Positions 61,204-64,000 of a stretch of 64,000 bases of DNA are shown here, piece by piece. Both the position numbers and the translations under genes were made by a program. Every line of letters begins with the position of its first letter. Within the stretch, counting starts at the first letter, position 1. This DNA comes from Histidinibacterium lentulum (GTDB taxonomy: Bacteria > Pseudomonadota > Alphaproteobacteria > Rhodobacterales > Rhodobacteraceae), in contig NZ_ML119086.1 in assembly GCF_003789055.1 (NCBI RefSeq), positions 124,001-188,000 on the forward strand, written 5' to 3'. The notes beneath the pieces were generated by a model. The model did not search any database, was not told where the DNA came from, and was given only the letters and a program-made list of their open reading frames with translations.

Positions 61204-61980
61204 CTATCCGCTCCGGGAGGCATATAGGGCGATGGCCGCGGCATTTGAGACGTTGAGCGAGCCGAAGCCCCCCGCCGCGCCGATCCGCACCAGGTCGTCG
61301 CAGGTCTCCCGCGTCTTCTCCCGCAGCCCCGGCCCCTCGGCGCCGAGGACCAGCGCCACCGGACGGCCCCGCGCCCCCGCCATGACCGCGCCGATCTCCG
61401 CCTCCGCCTCGCCCGCGAGACCCACCAGCAGGTAGCCCATGTCCCGCAAGCTCTCCATCGCGGCGGAGAGGTTCGACACCCGCAGGTAGGGCTGCCGCTC
61501 CAGCGCGCCCGAGGCGGCCTTGGCCAGCGCACCGGTCTCCGGCGCCGCATGGCGCTGCACGCCGATCACCGCCGCCGCGCCGAAGACCTCGGCGGACCGC
61601 AGCACCGCGCCCACGTTGTGCGGATCGCTCACCCGGTCGAGCAGCACCACCCGCGCCTCGGGCCCCGCCGCACAGACCTCCTCGAGCGGTCCCCAGTCGA
61701 GCGGCCGCACCTCGAGCGCCACGCCCTGGTGCACCGACCCCGGATCGAGCGGCGCCGCGAATTTCCTCGGATCGCTGATCTCGGGCTCGAGGCCCCTGCC
61801 GCCAAGCACGTCCCCCAGCTTGTCGAGCGCATTCTTCGTCACCACGAGCCGCAGCGCCTCGCGCCGCGGGTTCGTCAGCGCATCGCGCACCGCATGCAGC
61901 CCGAAGAGCCACAGCGTCTCCCGCGCCGCGGCCCGCTTGGCGCGTTCCTTCTCCACCACCCAGACCGGTTTCTTCGCCAT
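61204..61980 (-). CDS. rlmB: 23S rRNA (guanosine-2'-O)-methyltransferase RlmB-type
   Basis: SPOUT-class methyltransferase expected to 2'-O-methylate G2251 of 23S rRNA. The 258-residue product has the substrate-binding N-domain (LWLFGLHAVRDALTNPRREA) and the trefoil-knot motifs: VVLLDRVSDPHNVGAVLRSA (motif 1), VALVLGAEGPGLREKTRETC (motif 2) and GGFGSLNVSNAAAIALYASR (motif 3). GGAGGG precedes the ATG at 61980. It is divergent from the tRNA-Tyr gene. Confidence 0.93.
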   Translation of the reverse strand: MAKKPVWVVEKERAKRAAARETLWLFGLHAVRDALTNPRREALRLVVTKNALDKLGDVLGGRGLEPEISDPRKFAAPLDPGSVHQGVALEVRPLDWGPLEEVCAAGPEARVVLLDRVSDPHNVGAVLRSAEVFGAAAVIGVQRHAAPETGALAKAASGALERQPYLRVSNLSAAMESLRDMGYLLVGLAGEAEAEIGAVMAGARGRPVALVLGAEGPGLREKTRETCDDLVRIGAAGGFGSLNVSNAAAIALYASRSG

Positions 61981-62057
61981 GGCGCCCTCCGTCCCCCCTC
62001 TTGCGCCGCCGGACGGGCGGGCGCAACCGCGCCGCCTGCCCGGCGGCCAAAATCGCC

Positions 62058-62086
62058 TTGACGCCTCCGGGACCCCCGGATATCCC
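62058..62086 (+). promoter_or_regulatory. Candidate promoter for tRNA-Tyr
   Basis: TTGACG (62058-62063) and TATCCC (62081-62086) are separated by 17 bases and end 11 bp before the tRNA. The -35 is strong; the -10 is weak but correctly placed. Confidence 0.5.
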
Positions 62087-62097
62087 GCGCGCCACTA

Positions 62098-62181
62098 GGG
62101 CGACGAGCTGCAAGGTGCGGCAGCGGACTGTAACTCCGCCGGGGAGACCCATGCCTGGTTCGATTCCAGGGTCGCCCACCA
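62098..62181 (+). tRNA. tRNA-Tyr (anticodon GTA)
   Basis: An 84-base class II tRNA with encoded CCA. The acceptor GGGCGAC pairs with GTCGCCC. The anticodon stem GCGGA/TCCGC carries the loop CTGTAAC, giving anticodon GTA. The long variable arm forms GGG-GAGA-CCC, as expected for tyrosine. The T-arm CCTGG-TTCGATT-CCAGG is perfect. The base after the acceptor stem is G, where U8 is usual. The D-stem is short, including a G-U pair. Confidence 0.9.
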
Positions 62182-62415
62182 CTCCCCCGACATGACCTCC
62201 CGTTGGACGCGCGAAGATGTCCGGCAAGGCCCCGAGCGCGTCGGCGCGCCCGGCCCCAGGTCACCACAACCCCGGCCCGGCAGCTCCGGTCGCCGCCTGC
62301 CGTTCCAGCCACAGGCTCCCGGCATACATCGCCAGCAGCCACCCGGGCTGACACCGCCGGTCCTGCCGCTCCGGGCCTGACCGCTTCGAAGGAGCGGCAA
62401 GGACTCCGTCCCGCA

Positions 62416-64000
62416 ATGGACGCAGCCCCTGCCCCGGGCTATCTGCCGCGGATGACGCGCATGTCCCGGGATATCCTTCAGCTTCTGGCGCTCCTCGCCC
62501 TGACGGCGCTGGCCGCCTGGTCGGCCCTCGGGCTCCGGATGCAGGGCGACCTGTCGCGCGCGCTGCAAGGGACATCCGAGGCCTACACCACCTTCGAGGC
62601 CTTCCAGGCCACCTTCGGGCATATCGGCAGCGATGCGATCCTGTCTGTCGAGGCGGCGGATCTCGGCCAGGCCGAGAGCTTCGCGGCGTTCGAGGATCTC
62701 CTGATCGAGCTGCAGCTGACCCCCGGCGTCGCGGGGCTGGTGTCGGTCTGGTCCCTGCCCGATCCCGAGGACCCCGACCGCCCATTCCTGCGCCGGGACG
62801 ACATCGCCGCCCTGCCCCCCGCGAGCCAGCTAGACGCGCTTCTTGCAGAGGTGCCCCTCGCCGCCGACATGCTGGCCGGGGACCGCTCGCTCACCCTCGT
62901 CACCGTCATTGGCGATCCCGCCACCGAAGCGGACGACCGCGCGGAAGCGCTTGCCGAGGCGCTCGCCACCGCCGCCCCCGACCTTCGGGTGGACCGGGTC
63001 GGCCTCTCCCAACTCCAGCTCGGCGTGCAGGAGGCGCTCCGGCAGGACCAGATGCGCCTGACGCCGCTCTCCATGGCGCTCTGCGCCGCGCTGGCACTGC
63101 TGCTGTTCCGCTCGGGCCGGTCGGCGCTGATCTGCGCCGCGCCCCCGGTCGTCGCCCTGATCTGGACGCTGGGCCTGCAGGCGGCGGCGGGGATCGAGGT
63201 CGATCCCCTCGTCGCCACCGTGCCCACGCTGATCCTCGTGCTGGGCTTCGCCGACGCAGTGCACCTGCACCATGCCGTCGGCACCGCCGGGCGCGACCGG
63301 CCCCTGCCCGAGGCCATCGCCCACGCGCTGAAGGAAATCTGGCCCGCGCTGGTGCTGACCTCCTCGACCACGGCGCTCGCCTTCCTGTCGCTGCTCTTCG
63401 TCGGGTCTCCCACGCTGGCGAACGTGGCGCTGGTGGGGACGGTGGGCCTTGCCCTCGTCCTCGTTGCGGTTGTCACGGTGATGCCGCCCCTGAGCCGGCT
63501 CCTGATGCGCGCGCCGCCCAGCCCCGCGCGGCTCGCCCTGCCGGGCATCGGACGGGCCGCACGGTGGCTTCTCGCTCGGCCCGGGCCGGTGACCATCGCG
63601 GGCCTTGCACTCTTTGCAGGCCTCGTCGCGCTCTCGACGCAGACGCGGCCCGGCTACGACATGTCCCACCACATCCCCCGCGGCTCGGATTTCGCCCAGG
63701 CGCTCGAGCGGGTGGAGGCGCGGCTGCCCGGGTCGGACCGGCTCCATGTGGTGGTGACCGCCGCCGATCCCGCACCGGGACTCCAGCCCGCCGACCGGGA
63801 GCGGCTCGACGCCGTTGGCCGCGTGCTCTACGGCGCGCCGCCGCAGATCCCCGAGCGGGTGGACCCGGAGAACCCCCTCACCTCCCGCTTCATCGCCGCG
63901 GACGGATCGGCCTTCGCCCTGCCCGTGGCGGCGCCCCTCGACACCGGCGGCAATGGCACCGAGGCCGCCGCCCGCGCCTTGGTCCAGAGGCTCGACGCCG
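62416..64000 (+). CDS. MMPL/RND-superfamily transporter, partial
   Basis: The 5' 528 codons of a large membrane transporter that continues past the right edge. An N-terminal span (ILQLLALLALTALAAWSALG) is followed by a periplasmic loop of about 170 residues. A cluster of spans then follows: MALCAALALLLFRSG, LICAAPPVVALIWTLGLQAA, LILVLGFADAVHLHHAVGTA, LVLTSSTTALAFLSLLFVGS and VALVGTVGLALVLVAVVTVM. A further span (VTIAGLALFAGLVAL) opens the second half. The FADAVHLHH segment matches the SSD/MMPL pattern with a conserved Asp and His. The start is uncertain: ATGs at 62416, 62452 and 62461 are in frame. The substrate is unknown. Confidence 0.85.
   Translation, partial: MDAAPAPGYLPRMTRMSRDILQLLALLALTALAAWSALGLRMQGDLSRALQGTSEAYTTFEAFQATFGHIGSDAILSVEAADLGQAESFAAFEDLLIELQLTPGVAGLVSVWSLPDPEDPDRPFLRRDDIAALPPASQLDALLAEVPLAADMLAGDRSLTLVTVIGDPATEADDRAEALAEALATAAPDLRVDRVGLSQLQLGVQEALRQDQMRLTPLSMALCAALALLLFRSGRSALICAAPPVVALIWTLGLQAAAGIEVDPLVATVPTLILVLGFADAVHLHHAVGTAGRDRPLPEAIAHALKEIWPALVLTSSTTALAFLSLLFVGSPTLANVALVGTVGLALVLVAVVTVMPPLSRLLMRAPPSPARLALPGIGRAARWLLARPGPVTIAGLALFAGLVALSTQTRPGYDMSHHIPRGSDFAQALERVEARLPGSDRLHVVVTAADPAPGLQPADRERLDAVGRVLYGAPPQIPERVDPENPLTSRFIAADGSAFALPVAAPLDTGGNGTEAAARALVQRLDA

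Overview
The window is high-GC DNA with the gene content and order of an alphaproteobacterium of the Rhodobacterales (Roseobacter/Rhodobacter group). The signs are the bamE | DUF177-rpmF-plsX-fabH-ihfA-merR cluster, a DUF6778 lipoprotein / RNA methyltransferase / PIN operon of the RSP_2647/RSP_2648 type, an Entner-Doudoroff edd-eda pair, and his genes scattered among small conserved genes. Assignments come from reading the sequence, not from database searches.

Layout. 1-5.3 kb: bamE (partial, minus) divergent from a plus-strand run DUF177-rpmF-plsX-fabH-ihfA-merR (ribosome, fatty-acid/phospholipid initiation, nucleoid protein, regulator). 5.36-7.1 kb: tRNA-Pro(GGG) with promoter and terminator, a two-domain dCTP deaminase and a SnoaL-like protein. 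7.4-9.9 kb (minus): lipoprotein, rRNA methyltransferase and PIN protein. 10.1-12.6 kb: edd-eda behind a LacI-type operator candidate. 12.7-16.1 kb (minus): DUF4440, glnE and a small hypothetical gene, joined by overlaps. 16.4-19.3 kb: ureidoglycolate lyase divergent from the urate hydroxylase puuD, then a membrane protein. 19.4-27.3 kb: hisB-hisH, hisA and hisF-hisE, interrupted by a minus-strand ABC importer (binding protein, ATPase, permease), a TetR regulator, DUF2147 and DUF302 genes.

27.3-59.4 kb is the striking part. A HlyC-type toxin-activating lysine acyltransferase gene (plus) converges on a minus-strand gene of about 30.9 kb encoding one continuous protein of about 10,290 residues. 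From its N-terminus this protein has roughly 95 tandem RTX nonapeptides; a hydrophobic, lysine-bearing segment; a DxDxDG calcium-binding stretch; about 27 haemolysin-related RTX modules; seven cadherin-like modules; a second RTX block; about twelve more cadherin-like or dystroglycan-like modules; a short third RTX block; and a C-terminal array of 49-residue (147-bp) repeats. A small secreted or membrane protein gene lies just downstream of it. No type I secretion genes are in the window. The acyltransferase and giant RTX protein together form the best candidate for an undescribed system: a roughly 1-MDa secreted calcium-binding surface or adhesin-like protein, possibly lipid-modified.

59.7-64 kb: CoA-binding protein, YHS-domain protein, zinc-ribbon protein and rlmB (all minus), tRNA-Tyr(GTA), and the 5' part of an MMPL/RND-type transporter running off the right edge.
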